Of a stretch of 64,000 nucleotides of DNA, positions 43,611 through 58,800 are shown in pieces (the stretch's first letter is position 1; each line of letters starts with the position of its first letter). The notes beneath the pieces were generated by a model that was given only the letters and a program-made list of their open reading frames with translations, had not been told where the DNA came from and searched no databases. The stretch is from the NCBI GenBank assembly GCA_021613335.1, contig JAJTWR010000305.1, positions 1,853,501-1,917,500 on the forward strand. Direction: 5' to 3'. This DNA comes from Whitmania pigra. Taxonomy: Eukaryota > Annelida > Clitellata > Hirudinida > Haemopidae. The position numbers were made by a program, and so were the translations under genes.

Positions 43611-44995
43611 CCAATTTTGAAGTAAAAATTCATATTATTGATTATAAATTATAACATTATTGGCTTGTTTTAACATTGATGTGATTATGGAAATGGAAAA
43701 CTTATGAAACATTTTAAACCCTTATTTAATGGATTGATAATGATTTCAATGTGTTAAGGCTTCTAAGCTTGGAGATGGGGATCTAAATCAAGGTGCTCAT
43801 GTATAAGTAATTAAAAGTGAGATTATGGCTTTTCAGCAAACAAATGGCTGGCATTGATAACTCGACTAATCCTAACTCTATTTGGGTAACTACAAGTTTA
43901 TGAAGAGGGCCTATGATATTGTAAAGTGGTTTGTCAAAATGGTGCCCGTCTTTTTGTAATATGTGGTTTGTAGTAATGGTGGCTCCACAGGCTTTTTTGG
44001 TGTTCTACGGTCTAAAAGAGCTAAACGATTTGGAATTAAATCATGGGTGGTTTCGAACGCAGCGGATTAGCTTAAATTATGTTTAATCCTTCAGTACATT
44101 TATAAATTGTGTGTTTAAATTGACAAAATAATTTGTACAATTGTTTATTAAATTCATGTTATTAATTATAGTTTGTTTGTATTTATATTTTTAAATTATA
44201 TTTTTTTAAGGTAAAACGTTTTAACGACCACCTGACCCCCAAAATCAAAAACGTTTATTGAGGCACACCTTTTGGCAGATAAAACTGATTTTTCGAGTGC
44301 TGAAAGAACCTGATGAGTGATATTGTCATTAGAGGAGGTTTGCCTCATCTTGGAAATAGTTAAGGTGATGTCCATCTCAGATCGACACATAGTTTAACCT
44401 ACTACAACATAATTAACATAACCTACTATATTTTAGCCCGTGTTAGTTATTTTAAATTGAATGCATATCCCCAGAGTAAAAGATCTTAAATTCAGAAAAA
44501 AAATGTTTCACTCTCTTACAATGTGAGCACATTAATTCATATGAGTTATTTTGCACGAGTGTCACTGTTATTCAAAATGAAGGAGAATAATTTAAAAAAA
44601 AGTGATTTTCGTAAGAAAAACAATGAATATCGCAGCAAGCTACTATTCATTTTCAACATTTATTGATATGCAATTTCCTCCTGTCAAAAGTCCAACAGTC
44701 TCCATAAATTTCTCGATGGAAAATATATGACTCGCATCGAAATTGTCAAAACTTTTATATTCACTCATTAATTTTAAATATCAATCAAGAATTCTGCAAT
44801 CTATAAATAGCCTCTTGCAATTCAAGCAGTTCGAGAGATAAGAAAAAGTTATTTCTTATTTAATCGGTTGGTAGTATCGTCATTTTCTGGATTGTTTAAA
44901 ATTCTAAAATATCTTACTCATTCTCTAAAATTTACTAATTTGTTTTTTTTTGTTATCGTAGCAGAGTGTTATTCAACAAGGATTAAGCTTGCACA
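43611..44995. other. Intergenic region upstream of the giant secreted protein gene
   Basis: About 1.4 kb. It contains one small minus-strand candidate frame (44196-44390, listed separately). The promoter of the downstream gene should lie just before 44996. No repeats of note. Confidence 0.5.
44196..44390 (-). CDS. Candidate small protein, 64 residues, unrecognised
   Basis: A complete ATG-to-stop frame (MCRSEMDITLTISKM...) with even use of polar and hydrophobic residues. Downstream on the minus strand there is an AATAAA (plus-strand TTTATT near 44143). There is no family match, signal peptide or membrane helix. It could be a real small divergent gene or a chance frame in AT-rich DNA. Confidence 0.25.
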   Translation of the reverse strand: MCRSEMDITLTISKMRQTSSNDNITHQVLSALEKSVLSAKRCASINVFDFGGQVVVKTFYLKKI

Positions 44996-46153
44996 ATGCG
45001 GGTGATAGACCCGAACCATGTGTTGTTCTCTATTTTAATCCTTTGCTGGTCAGCCGAACTCTGTCTGAGAATTCAAGCTAAGAAGTACAATCCGAATGAA
45101 TCGTTAGCAATTATGCACACACGTTGTTGGTTAAAAAGTGTCAAACAAAATTTGTAAATAAATAAGTACAGGTAACAATCACCTATATTATGTGAAAACA
45201 ATTAAATTTAACTTCATAATATTATTTAAGCAACAGCCACAAATGCAAATCATACGAGATGGTCCGCGAAGACATAACGGCAAAGTGCACAAACTATTTT
45301 AAGTTGACGAAAAGATCAACTGGTTTCGAAAGTTATGAATTGAACCACGAAAGATCAAACCTAATTGATGTATCTGATGAACGGATGGAAGAGTTAATTG
45401 AACACTGGAAAAATGAGACCGATCAAGGCCCAGATTGCTATTTCTCCAGGTTAATTTTTCGACAAAATACCGCTTTTATACTTATTTTAGCTGATGAATT
45501 TAGATGAAATGCACTACAATGGTAATATTATTTGTAACTTAAGTGCATAAAAGTTTAAATATTTTCATATCCTTCGTTTTCTACAAGTTTTCAAAGGCCA
45601 TATTTAAATTAGTTTCAATGTCTCGAACTCGCTAGTTCGTCTGATGTCGTTATTTGATGATTATCCGCCGAACTTAAGCAATTTATGTTCATCAAGGCTC
45701 ACGTTCAGTGATAATAGCGACGATCACTGATTATTATTGAAAACACTGCTTCGCACTTTGAGTTAAAAGTTGAATAGCTCAAAATCGAATTGAAATTTAA
45801 ATGATTAAATATAAATTCGTTTCATAAACATTTTTGATCGTCCAGATTGATGCAGAAGGCAGTAATTGACTGCTGCGGAGGATGGGAGAAACCCTTGTGC
45901 ATAAAACGTGAGTTGTTAAAATTTCGAGTGAAGTTAGCTTAGTAATATTTTAACATTCTTCCAGCTGCCTGCGATCCACCTTGTCTGAATGGAGGAATTT
46001 GTTCACAGCCCGGCACTTGCGACTGCCTCCCGGATTTTGCGGGCAATACTTGCGAGGATGACAAGAAAAGTAAGAAGAATCAAGCACAAATTAACCAATT
46101 TAAAAAAAAAACTATGGAATAATTTATAATATTTATTATTAATAAAATTATTA

Positions 46154-46209
<56 letters not shown>

Positions 46210-46210
46210 G

Positions 46211-46247
<37 letters not shown>

Positions 46248-46400
46248 TATATTATTATTATTATTGATATTATTATGATTAATATCATTATATTATTTAA
46301 CTATATTATAATAATAAAAATTAATATTATTATACTATATTAATATATTTATTATTATTATTATTATTAATTATTATTATTATTATTATTGTTATTGTTA

Positions 46401-46457
<57 letters not shown>

Positions 46458-46485
46458 TATTATTATATTATTATTATTATTATTA

Positions 46486-46554
<69 letters not shown>

Positions 46555-49500
46555 GATATTATTATGATTAATATCATTATATTATTTAACTATATTATAA
46601 TAATAAAAATTAATATTATTATACTATATTAATATATTTATTATTATTATTAACATTTTCCACAGATGTAAATAGCAAAAGAAAGTACTGCTACCTTAAT
46701 CAATGGTGTTACGGTGCAAAGCCCAATTCGACGAGACACAAAAGATACAAAGATTTGTCGTTCAACGAGGTTATGGACAAGTCGATTTGTTGTTCTCTCG
46801 AAGGCGCAGGAGGATGGGGACTGGCGGGAGAAAGTTGCGAAGCGTGTCCAACCGCTCCACTCGAGGATAGTTCGGATTTTGTGCCTGACCTTCCAAAAGG
46901 TCAGATATTTTAAAAGATTTTTGAGCATAAGTTTAATTCATTTTGTTTAACTTTTTATTAAATGCATTTTACATTTCTGACCAAAATGTTAACAACTCTA
47001 TTAAATTAATAATTTTAATTCATTTAGTGATACTCAATAAAGACGACCTACCCTTCAGAACTTGCATCGGCATGGGTCCTAATTACTGGAGGTCCTTTGA
47101 TGGAATCGAATTCCTCTTCCCTGGACGTTGTGCTTACACTCTCTTAGATTCAGACTTGATTAAAGTCACAGTGAAAATGGTGGATTGCTACAGTTTCGCC
47201 AAATGTCGTAAGGTTGGCATAATTCGACCGATAAATGTAACGATAATTAATGCGTTGCATAAAAATCATTTTAATGATTATAACCAAAACACATCGATCA
47301 GCTTTGCTTAAATAACTAGGATTTTATGTTTAAATATTATTATTGATGTTTTTCTTTTTATTTTGTCTTAGCGGCTGAACATATTCTTTAAAGAACATCT
47401 TCTTGCTATGGTCGAGGGTGCGAAAATAATGGTGGGTGGGAAATTTACACAGGTCGGTCAGGTTCAAGGTTACTCTGATCCAGTAAATGGATTAAAAATT
47501 GAAAAGAGAGGAGATTACTTCTACCTTCAGTTGCTGTTTGTAAGACTTCGATGGGATGAAAATAGCACGTTTTTCTTGACACTTGAAAAATTGGGAGATA
47601 TTAAAACCAAAGGTATTTGTGGAGACTATAACGGCAATCCATACGGTTAGTTGTGTTGCGTTGCAAAGAAGCAGGTTATTTGCCATTGGCAAATAGAATG
47701 TTATGTATCAATCTTTTCTTTCTTCAAGATGATCTGAAAACTCCTGGAGGATTGAAAGTGACCCATCCTCTTGAATTTGGAAATTCTTGGGTTGTCGTGG
47801 ATGACTTGGAACAAGTAAATCTTTTAATAAGTTTAAAGAAAAAGTCAGAAAAATCAAACTAATCGATTAAAAACACTGCTTACAGTGTCCAACTGCTGAA
47901 ACATATGGTTACCCGTGCAACACAACTGCGCTCGAAAATAAAGCCCTCGATTCTTGTGGGAAAATATGGCAGGCTCCATTCAGATCTTGCCATAGCTCCG
48001 TTAGTAAAATTTTACCGGTAGAACAAAAAATAAATTAATTTTGTATTATTCTTATCGGACATATTAAAATTAGAGTGCTTCAATATATAGGTTCATCCAA
48101 ATCCGTATTTTGAGAGATGCGTCTCAGACTACTGTCTCGCCGAACAATATTCAAGAGAACATAAACTTTCTGAGGTCGACAGACAGAAGGAATTGCAAAG
48201 TGTCATATGTCAAGCTTTTGGTTCATATGGTCAGATTTGTGCCTTGAGAGAAGTACCATTTAACTGGAGGTCCGCACACCTTTGCCGTTAGTTGATGGGA
48301 TGCTCTTAATTGAATTAATTCTGTCCTAGTTATACAAGGGAAGGTTATATAGACAACATATTTATCAAATTTCAAACTATTTCTAGCTCGGAAATGTCCT
48401 TATGGTATGATGTACACCGAATGTGCACCAAAATGTATGAAGACTTGCCAGAATTTGTATCTTGATCCAAATCCTCTTGCTTGCTCTGATAAGGAATGCA
48501 GTCCAGGATGTCAATGCCTTGCTGGAACGTTTTTCAATGGTTCCCACTGTGTACCTGCAAACCGTTGTCCTTGTACATACAGGGGCGAACATTTTTACCA
48601 GGGAAGTTCTGTTAACATCGGTTGCAATTTGTGGTCAGTTTCATGAGTAAAAATACAGTTTGATTTAACTATAAGAACGTTCTACATTCTATTTTAAAAT
48701 ATGTTTATATTCAGTCAATGCAACTATGGAAGATGGAAATGTACTAAAAAAATGTGCCCTAAGATCTGCTCAGTCATTGGCTACCAGCATTTCAATACGT
48801 TTGATGGCAACAAGTTTGATTTCCATGGACCAGAGGGCTCGTACACCCTCGTTGAGGTTAAATTATAGATAACAAGAAAACGGTTTATTTTTTTTTTAAC
48901 AAATGCCGGTTTATTAATTTAAATATTTGAGAGCACTTGCCCAAAATAAGTCAACATTTATTTTAATAGAATTGTTGCTTTGATTTTTAATTTAATTTCA
49001 TTGGCATCTTGGTCAAAATCTATTGTCATTTGCGCAGTATTTTAGCTCCTCGTTGGAACCTAGTGACACTTCAGGATTAGAAAGAGGTGACCTAAGCATA
49101 ATCTACTCCGTGACCAAATGCCTCCTCATGTCTCCGGAAACAAGTTGCATCTCTGGTTTTAGAGTGGAACTAAAGGCTGGGTACAAAAAGTATATTGTGA
49201 CAGTAAACAAAAATTTTGAGGTTGGTAACCCTATTATGTTGTTGTCAACTTGATATATCCTCTCAGAAAATGAATAAAATCACCAAATTAAAAATTAAAA
49301 ATTTAAATTAAATTAGTTTTGGTTAATAGGATTAGGTTTATTAAACACTTTTTGTTATTCGTTTGTGTTGGAGCTTGGTTGCATTAAAACCTTTTAAGAT
49401 TACAGAGTAAGCTACGCCAATAGCATCGGAAATCACAAATTCTTAAATCAACCAGTAATTTATTAAAATCTTTTTAATTCATTTTTTCAAGAGTGCTGTT

Positions 49501-52500
49501 TATAAATTCTTAAAAGTAACTTTTGCATCCACCCGGTTAATGCAGGGCAGAACATCTTAAATTTTTAAATATTACAAATGTTCACACAAAATCATATATT
49601 TCAACCTAAGCAAGACCTAATCCAATTTTATTACATAATTTTATACAATTTGATACTGAAAGTTTTATTTCTTTAGCGATTTGGGATTTAATTAAACCTT
49701 TTCCACCTGAACAACAATTTAAACATGACCTTTATTTATTTCCTAAGGTTCTGCTGAATGGGGAAATATTAGACGATCCTGCAATTCGACCATTTAACGA
49801 CCTTAATCTTTATGTAAAGAAGGTCACCAGTCTCTTTATTACTGTCCAGGGTTACGGGTTCAGGATTTTATATGACAGACACGGAAGACTTTATGTCAGA
49901 CTGGAACCATTTTACTCAGGAAAGGTAAACATTAGAAAAACATAAACAATTTCTGCAAAATTTATTTAATGTATGTCAATATATATGCTCGCAAACCAAT
50001 CAGTAACCTGTCATTCGGGAAAGTAGCCTTTGGCATGGGCGCTGTATAAATGATAGATCGATTACAAAGTGCCTTCATATCCATTTAAGATACTCAAAAG
50101 ATCGGCTGATTGTTATTTGAAGATTGCAAGAGAATTATATTCGGCTTTATTTCTTATTATTTGTTTTTTTATTCTAAAAATATTACAATTAATTATTATT
50201 TGTTTTTTTATTCCGAAACCAATACCAATACAAAGCCAACTTATAAATAATCTGTTCCATGACATTTATGTTTGTGAGTTGAAATGAACAAATAAATACA
50301 TTTATTAGGTTGGTTCTCACAACAGAAAGAGATCATAATAACAAGATGATTTCGAACTTGGTGATATATGATGAACAATTAATTTTATTAATTTAACTTC
50401 ATTTGCTTTCATTGTAATTTAGGTTCAAGGATTGTGTGGAAACATGGATGGATCAGCACAAAATGATTATAAATCTAGAAATGGAATTGAAGAAGATCTT
50501 CTCAGTTTTGCAATGTCCTATTCTCACGGGGCTGGAAGCATAAATGATGCCCACTTGGCCGGCGACACCTGTAGCTCTAGTTATGAAAGTGTAAGTCAGG
50601 ATTTCCATAATATTTCTAAAGAATATTATTATTACGATATATTTCAATTTGTTTTCTCAATATTTTAATTTTATTGATGCAGTCAAATAAAGTTGTAATA
50701 ATTTGGCTGAGATTTTTTCATTCAGGCAACCCTATATGCGGAACGTCATTGCACACTGGTTGGAAAAGAAGAAATTTTTGGACCGTGTCTTGCCGTTTTA
50801 GTTGATTGGAATCGATACTTCGATATTTGCATGCAAGATTCTTGCGCTTCACCTGGAACTCCCGAACCAATCTGCACTGCTCTTGCTGCTCTGGCAGAAA
50901 GATGCGCAGCTGCTGGTTTCGAACTTGAGCCAAACTGGATGGCTCATCCGGAAGTATTTGACCTTTGCGGAAGTACGATCAGCCATGTTTTAAACTAGTC
51001 ATGCTCATAGTTCTAACCCCAGTAGCAGTCACTAAAAACGTGCATTTTCGTAATGAAATATAAAATATACGTTTAAATAACTTACTCCTGTTCTCTTTTA
51101 CTTTAGCTTGTAGCCTTAATAGTATTGATATCTAGGCACGATCAGGCAATGTTTAACTCTGCCACCACAAATAAATAAATTAAGTAAATAAAATTATTTC
51201 CAGGCGTTGAGGGATATCAATGTCAGTATGGACAAGTGTTTTCCGATTGTGCACCCCATCAGCCTTCTTGCAGAGACAACCAGTACCCCAGCCATATACC
51301 AGATGACGACACCTGCATAGCTGGTTGCAAGTGCGGGAATCTAGGAGATTTCCAGGACCACCAGAGTGTGTGTGTACCGCGTGAAGATTGCAGCTGCTAT
51401 GAGTATATTTCTAAGAAGGTCTACAAGGCAAAAGAAATATGGAAGCAGGCATGTGGAAATTGGTAAGGCCATGACACATTTAACATTTATTTTGCAGTGG
51501 AGTTGTAAGTTGAGTTCTAAGTAGAGTTGTAAGTGGAGTTGTAAGAAGGGTTTTCGTTTTTTCGTTCTCTTTGTTTCCTTTTCGCAGCTTAAAATCTGTG
51601 ACCCTGTAAGTGACTAATAATAACAAGTGATTTTACTTTTCAACAGCATTTGCAGTAATGCCACCTGGGATTGCAGCAAATCTAATTGCGGCAAAACAGT
51701 CAAGTGTCCATTCAATCAGATATTTGTTTCCAACGCAACCAGCTGTGGAAGCACTTGCATCAGCCTTGACACACCAGGATATTGTGAAGTCAACGAATTC
51801 CGATTCGATGGATGTACTTGTCCCTCTGGCACTGTGCTTCATCCAGAAGTAAGCATACTCTTTGAAAGTCCAGATAAAATATTCATTTCTGAATATGGAT
51901 TCAAAATCAGTGAATCAACCACTTTAAGAGCCAACAATAACTTGATTCTTGTCGAGTTTTTATAAAAGTTCAGGCTGTGGTTCATACCTGATTTAAATTA
52001 CAATTTAGGGTTATTTTTTATATTTTTTAAAAAATTCTTTAAATTATTTTATTTTATTTTTAGGGGAACTGTGTGCCACCGGAAGAATGTCCTTGTTCTT
52101 ACAGTTCCAAACTCTTCCAGGCACGAGAGACAGTGACTATTGGATGCAAGACGTTGTTAGTTTTTCAGATTTTTTAATTCCATTCCTAACAAAACAATTG
52201 AATTATAAAAAATTGTTGAAAAATTTGTGTTTAAATTAAATTTCAGCCAATGCCAGAACAGACGCTGGAAGTTAGTGTCGAAATCCAATTGCCGGGCAAT
52301 ATGTTCAGCAACAGGAGATCCTCATTACAAAACATTTGATGGAAGATGTTACAGCTTCCAAGGTCCTTGTGAATACATTATGACACAAGAAAAGACTGAA
52401 AAACTTTTTATTGTGACTTTAGAGAACGTACCCTGTGGATCGCAGGGGGTAAGTATAACGGCACCTTGATTGTTGTAATACAGTCCTAACTGAGGGGACG

Positions 52501-55500
52501 TTGCGGGATTGATGAAACCATTGCATGACTTTTAAAGCGTTTAAAGGTGTTCATTCTTAGAATTTTTGTATGATGACTTCATAAAATTAATTACCTAATG
52601 ATTTCATAAAATTAACTACCTAATGGTTAACTTTATTTCACAGGTCACTTGTACAAAATCTGTGACTGTAAAGGTGAAAAACACCGTAATTAAGCTGATG
52701 AAAGGATTAGAGGTCACAATTAATGATGTGCCCGTTGCTAGCACTCGTCCCAGGACTTTCTTCGGTGGTATCATGGTTTCATCTGGTCTTTTTGTGGTTC
52801 TTTCATTTCATCTTGGTTTCGACGTTATGTGGGATGGAGGTTAGTACACCTTGCGATATTTATATCGTTTATTCTTCTATTAAAATAATATTATCTAGTC
52901 ATCTAATCCATTTTTAATCATTTTACAATAATTGCTTTTAGGAACGAGAGTATACATCAGCATGTCCGACCAGCATAAAAACAACGTAGAAGGGCTTTGC
53001 GGTAACTTCGATGACAATTACCAAAACGAATTTCAAGATCTGAAGTCAGGTAGTCTAATTTCGACTCCTCAATCTTTTGGCTTCAAGTGGAGAGCTACCA
53101 ATCTATGTAAAAGCAAAGGTCTCGCTGATGATTTCGATCCCTGCAAGGTAATAATCCCGATTAAATTAAAAATAAAGTTCAACGTTTATTTGCAGTAATA
53201 TATGCATAAAGTATGTTCTGATTATGAATAATACACTAGGTAGAAAATCATGCATGAAAAGTAATAAGTAACTAAATTATAACTTTCCTTGAATTATTTT
53301 TCGCATTCATGTAAAATTAGTGAAAGAGCGTGATTTTGAGGCACCAAAAAACCACGAAATCATTTTCTAAAATAGTCAAAAATGACTCCAACTCTCGCAA
53401 AACATGAAATAATGCTAATATGAAAATATGATAATAATGCGTCTCAGATCAATCTATCGTTTCTTCAACTGAATCCTCAGAAATCCGAAATTATGTCCAT
53501 TGGCTCGCGCCTGAAAACTTTGTCGCCTCATCTTTCCATAAGCTCCCTCCTTCCTTTCCCTACTATTCTCAAACTCCTCCTAATGAAATAGCTAGCAACT
53601 AGGTTAACATCTCAATGCTTGGTTAAATCAATATATTTCAATTGTTTGTATGTAATCCCAAACACATAATCGTATTATAATAATCAGTAATTATACAAAA
53701 TTACTTTTGTGATGATAAATAAATATTTCATAGTTGATTTTTCTAATTTTTCTAATCTAATACATTTATTTTTAATTCATCAATGAAGGATTTTCCAGAA
53801 AGGCTGAAATGGGCAGAGCCTGTATGTCGGGTGATAAAGGACCACGAGATGTTTGAAGAATGCAGGAAGTTGGTGACCTCTTTTAAGGAATACTACAGTA
53901 ACTGCATCTATGATTCCTGCGGGTGAGAAACTATTATTTAATATATTAATTACTTGATAATGTTTTCCATTATTAGCGCTATTGTAACTTTTTTCTTCTT
54001 CTCATTTCCCTTTCGACATATTTTATAATAACGATAATGTGACAAGATGAAATATATTAAGCTGTGACCACGGCAACAATTGTGAATGCACTTGTACGGC
54101 AATTGCCGCATTCGCCCAAGAATGCAGTTTCAAAGGCATTTATGTCAATTGGAGATCTAACAATCTGTGCCGTTAGTCATCTTTCGTTTTTGCTTGTTTT
54201 TAATCTTCAAATTTGACAATCGAAAAAGCTTTTTAATAATAAATTTGTTTCCTTAATATAGTATAATATATCGGCGTGCGGATTGGCCGAATGGGTTACG
54301 TGCCTGCATGCGGCGGTAATGACAACAGTCGTAATGTGTCGCGTTCGAAACCCAGCCTTCACAACTACAAGCGCCCTTGGAAGGAGCGCTATATAAATGT
54401 TTTCAAGAAGCGCTATATAAATGTTTTCAAGAAGCGCCTCTGATGCGTCAAAATCAACCTAATTATTCAACGGACTTTAATCAAATAAATATATAAAAAA
54501 AAGCGCCTCTGACACTAAGCATATGGCACTATATCACTGAAGTACGATAATAGTCTTTAATGCATCATATTAATTTTAATAGCTAAAATGTGCGAAAAAG
54601 GACATGAATATAAAGTTTGTGGTTCTCCTTGTCGACAAACTTGTGGAGACTACGGAAAAGCAAGCCATGAAAGCTGCGAAGTCTCAGAGTGCGTGGAGGG
54701 TTGCTTCTGTCCAGATGGTTTTTATGAAAACGGTAAAAATTTGAAATATGTACTAGAAAAAGACAATTTTAATTTCATGCAAAAGTTTTAACTTTTACTA
54801 AATGATTAACAGGCCAGATAATAAAAGATTTATAAATATATATATATATATATATAATATTAGCCTAATGGCTATATCATCTAGTTAAGAGGCTGCTAAA
54901 TTTTGTCGCATGTCCATTCACTTCATAATTGCATTACGTGTGATCATTAACCATAACACAATTTAATTTTTTAAGAGGATGGAGTATGCGTTCGTCTGGC
55001 GGAATGTAAGTGTTTCCATGAAGGAAACTGGCTTTCTCCAGGAACAGTAGTTGAAGTGGATTGTCAAACATGGTTAAAAATGTTTTTAAATTTGATTTTA
55101 TATTAACTTAAATTAATAATGGCCAATGTCAAAATGTTTTCTCCAACAACATTTAAAATTGGAAAAAATAATTACTTTAACAATATAAACTTAATTATTC
55201 GGCGTCACGTTTACAACAAGATTATATTTTTTGCTCAGCACATGTTCAAATGCGGAACTGAGCTGCGGTGGAAAGCATTGCGTGAACAACTGCACGGATG
55301 ATCAGTTTTGGTGCAAAAATTCAACCAAGTGCATCCACATGGCAAGAAAATGTGATGGAATTGTAGATTGTCCAAAGCAGTTTGACGAATTGGAATGTGG
55401 TGAGTTAAACTTTAAAACCTCAGAAAATCTTAAAACCAGAAGATAATAATGTTTATTCGCAAATCTATTTTTATAACATTCTCCAGTTTAGATCGTATCA

Positions 55501-55789
55501 GGCCAATTCTGTCGTTAATTTTTACTTCCAGCTTGGAAATGCAAACCCGAGGAGTTTACGTGTGTTTTTGATGGAACTTGCATTCCAAAGTCCCGTCTTT
55601 GCAATGGTTTTCCTGACTGTGGAGATGAAAGCGACGAGAGAAGTTGCAGTAATGATTTTTTTAATGCTTTGATTGAATATTAGAAAAATTCCGAGAAATA
55701 ATGTAAAATATTTTTTTTTAATTTTAAGATTTTGCAAATGTATCTAGTTTGGCATTATATTTATTGCTCGTTGTTTAGAACCCGGTCAG

Positions 55790-55820
<31 letters not shown>

Positions 55821-58800
55821 TAAGTAATAAAGGTAATCAATTAACAAGTAGCATTAAAATTAGAAAAAATCAATTAGTTTTGTCTTTAGTTGCATGTTAT
55901 AGTATATGGACTTTGCCAAAACAATGTTTTAGATCAGTCTTGTCCAAGAGCTTTTTACAAATGTGCTACTAATAGATGTATTCCCGTTTCTTTGATATGT
56001 GATGGCGTGGAAGATTGTGGCTTGGAAGACGATTCTGATGAAGCAAACTGTACAGGTTGGAAATAATTGTTTAAATATTATATTGTAAGTCTAAAAACAT
56101 GAGGTGTTTTAAATATATAAAAATATATATTTACAAATAGAGAATGTTGAGTTTTAAAAACATGTTATTGTGAATCTTGTATTATATCGAAGATTTATTT
56201 ATAATTTGTTATATTATTCCAGAAACATGCAACCCGATCGACTTTTTCCGATGTGACAATTCCAAATGCATGCCGAAGACAGTAAGATGCGATGAAGTGG
56301 ATGACTGCGGAGATGGATCGGATGAATCTGGCTGTGGTAGGATGATGATAATATTAATTATAATGATATTAATAATATTAATCATCAACATGATAACATT
56401 AATTATAATGATAACAACAATATTAATCACCATCATCTTTCCAGCTTCTTCGAGTACTATAAGTCCGTCGAAACTGTGTCCTGTAGATATGTCAGCAGTA
56501 GACTTTGTTCATGGAGAGCAAACCTTTTCCATTAGGGTAAACGAGGAAATGGATGGATCTGATGCCCTTCTAGGCTCTCGAAAACATCTCGTCCTTCCAA
56601 GTCCCAGACAAGATTTTATCGTTATAGACAAACCCACTCCTGACGAAAGTTTTACTTTGAGAAAGATATCGCTGTGGGCAAACGGTGCAATCACTTGTGA
56701 AATGAAAGTCGTTGACATAAACGGGGAAGAAACAAAGTACAGGGTTAGTCAGAAGAATTACGACAAAAGATGCTAGTGATCAATTTCTCTAAGAAAACTT
56801 TCTTGTTGTCAATATCTTGTGTACAAATTCATGAATGTTAAACTGTTGCCTAAATATTATATTTCACTAACATTTAATGTTATCAGAGAAAGATTGTCGA
56901 GAACATGGTGTCGTACGAATTCGATAACGGTGGATTAACAGATGTGTTGCAGATATTGCTTTATTTTGAATCTGGATATGCAGTCAATGTGCAAAACTTG
57001 GAAATGCTTGCATGTGTCCAAGAAGGTAAATGAGTTTTTAAATTTTTTTTAAATTGCCAAACAATCAATTATGTAGCTTGCAAAGCTGGCACAATGTACT
57101 TTGATGGTAAATGAGACAATCTTATGTAATTTCTAGTCACAGAACTCGGATATGGCTCAAAACCATACGGGATGCTTCCATCCTGCCCCGATCCTCAGCC
57201 ACTGTACTTTAACAGCGACCTTCCATCATTAATTACTTTATATCAACAAAGTTCCCGTAAACCGGTGGACGCAAAAGATTCTTTAAAATTTAGCCCGGTT
57301 TCAAAATGGCAGATCAAAGTCAATGTTGGCAATAATTACTCCTACATAGTCGAAATTGCCAAAAGATGTCGCGGAGATTGGTACATATCGGCGATTGAAA
57401 TGGTGATAGAAGGCATTCGAGAATTTCAGATGTTCGTAGGCTCAAGAGTTATTAAAAACATTGTGAGTATAAAATGTGAACAAATGTTGATGTCATAGAT
57501 AATACATCATTCTATGTTTCGACGGAGTTAACAAGATTGTCATCACATCTAGAAACTGAAGGATGATTCCCACAAGTTCACTTACGACCAAGCTATATCT
57601 GGAAATCATGTTGGACTTGCATTTAAAGCTACTAAGGAAATCCTCTCAATTAGTGGCTTTCACTTAACAGCCTGTTGCTTACCTCCGGGATTAGCTGAAA
57701 CTCGTAAGCACTTAACTGAATAGTTATTCCATGTTATCACATGTAATTCATGGTTTCCGAGCAATTTCAATAAGTTTAAATATTTATTTATATCTTTTAA
57801 AATATTTTTGTAAACATTTTTCAAAAGATTACAGAAAAGGAACCAGTAGATTTCCGTATGGGAGACCTGCAGGGACGTATCCAGAAGGCAGAGAGAGCTC
57901 GTCACCGACTGGTAATAAATGATAACTATTATTAATATTATTTCATAAATTTTGTATACTATAAATTAATTAACATTTATTTTAATTATTGTAATTTTAC
58001 TGGTTAGCCGTATTTCTATTGTATTTCTTACATTTACTAGCTTGGTTGGGACAAATAGTTATTTAGATAGGAGGTAAAAATTTTCTAACTTGTTAAAACC
58101 CACAATGCTGATAATTTACATAGGTTTACGAATTTAAATAATTAGATCACATAACATTGATTTTGCAATTAAAAAAGAATATAACAACAGGGTTTGGTTC
58201 ATCAATGCCTGGTGTGGGCAAGCCTGAAGTGCGACCAGGAATTTTTAGACCACAAAAACAGACTAAGCCGAGTTTCAGAAAAGAAAAAATTACAAAAAGG
58301 CAAAAATCTAAACCAGGCGTTGGCTTGGGAGGTGAATTTGTTGAAAGCGAATCAACTTATCAGCCTGGAGAAACAAAACATTTTGGAGCGAAAGAATGGG
58401 ACAAATGGCCAGCATGGTTTAAAACTACCTTACACCCCGGTAAACACGGCTTTAAAAATACATCAAAAAAACAAAAGAAAATGAGATTGTCAACTACTGA
58501 ACCAAAAAGACAATTTTCAGGAAAAGAAATTCCTTCTGGTAATATTTCTAAATATTAGAAACTTTCAGCATAGGATTAACTTAAATTTAAATAAATAATC
58601 TGATATTAATAGGTGATACTGAAGACAGAATTGAAAGACCTACTAAACCTATAAAAGCAGGCAAAGGAATCTCACCTGGAAAATGGCTGATCCCATCCTT
58701 AAAACCAAAAAGTAAAATGTATCCAGAGTCTGACTTTGACGAGGAAAATTACGATTATTTTGAGATAGACAAGAGTAATCTGGAAAATCTGAATAAATAT

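Noticed and set aside
54274..54360. Possible functional tRNA gene
   Set aside because: A and B boxes are present, but I see no proper acceptor stem or anticodon arm, and the sequence continues into a SINE body with an A-rich tail.
56209..56436. Ile/Val-rich minus-strand frame resembling a membrane segment
   Set aside because: It is the antisense of an intronic ATT/ATG simple repeat next to LDLa exon 30.
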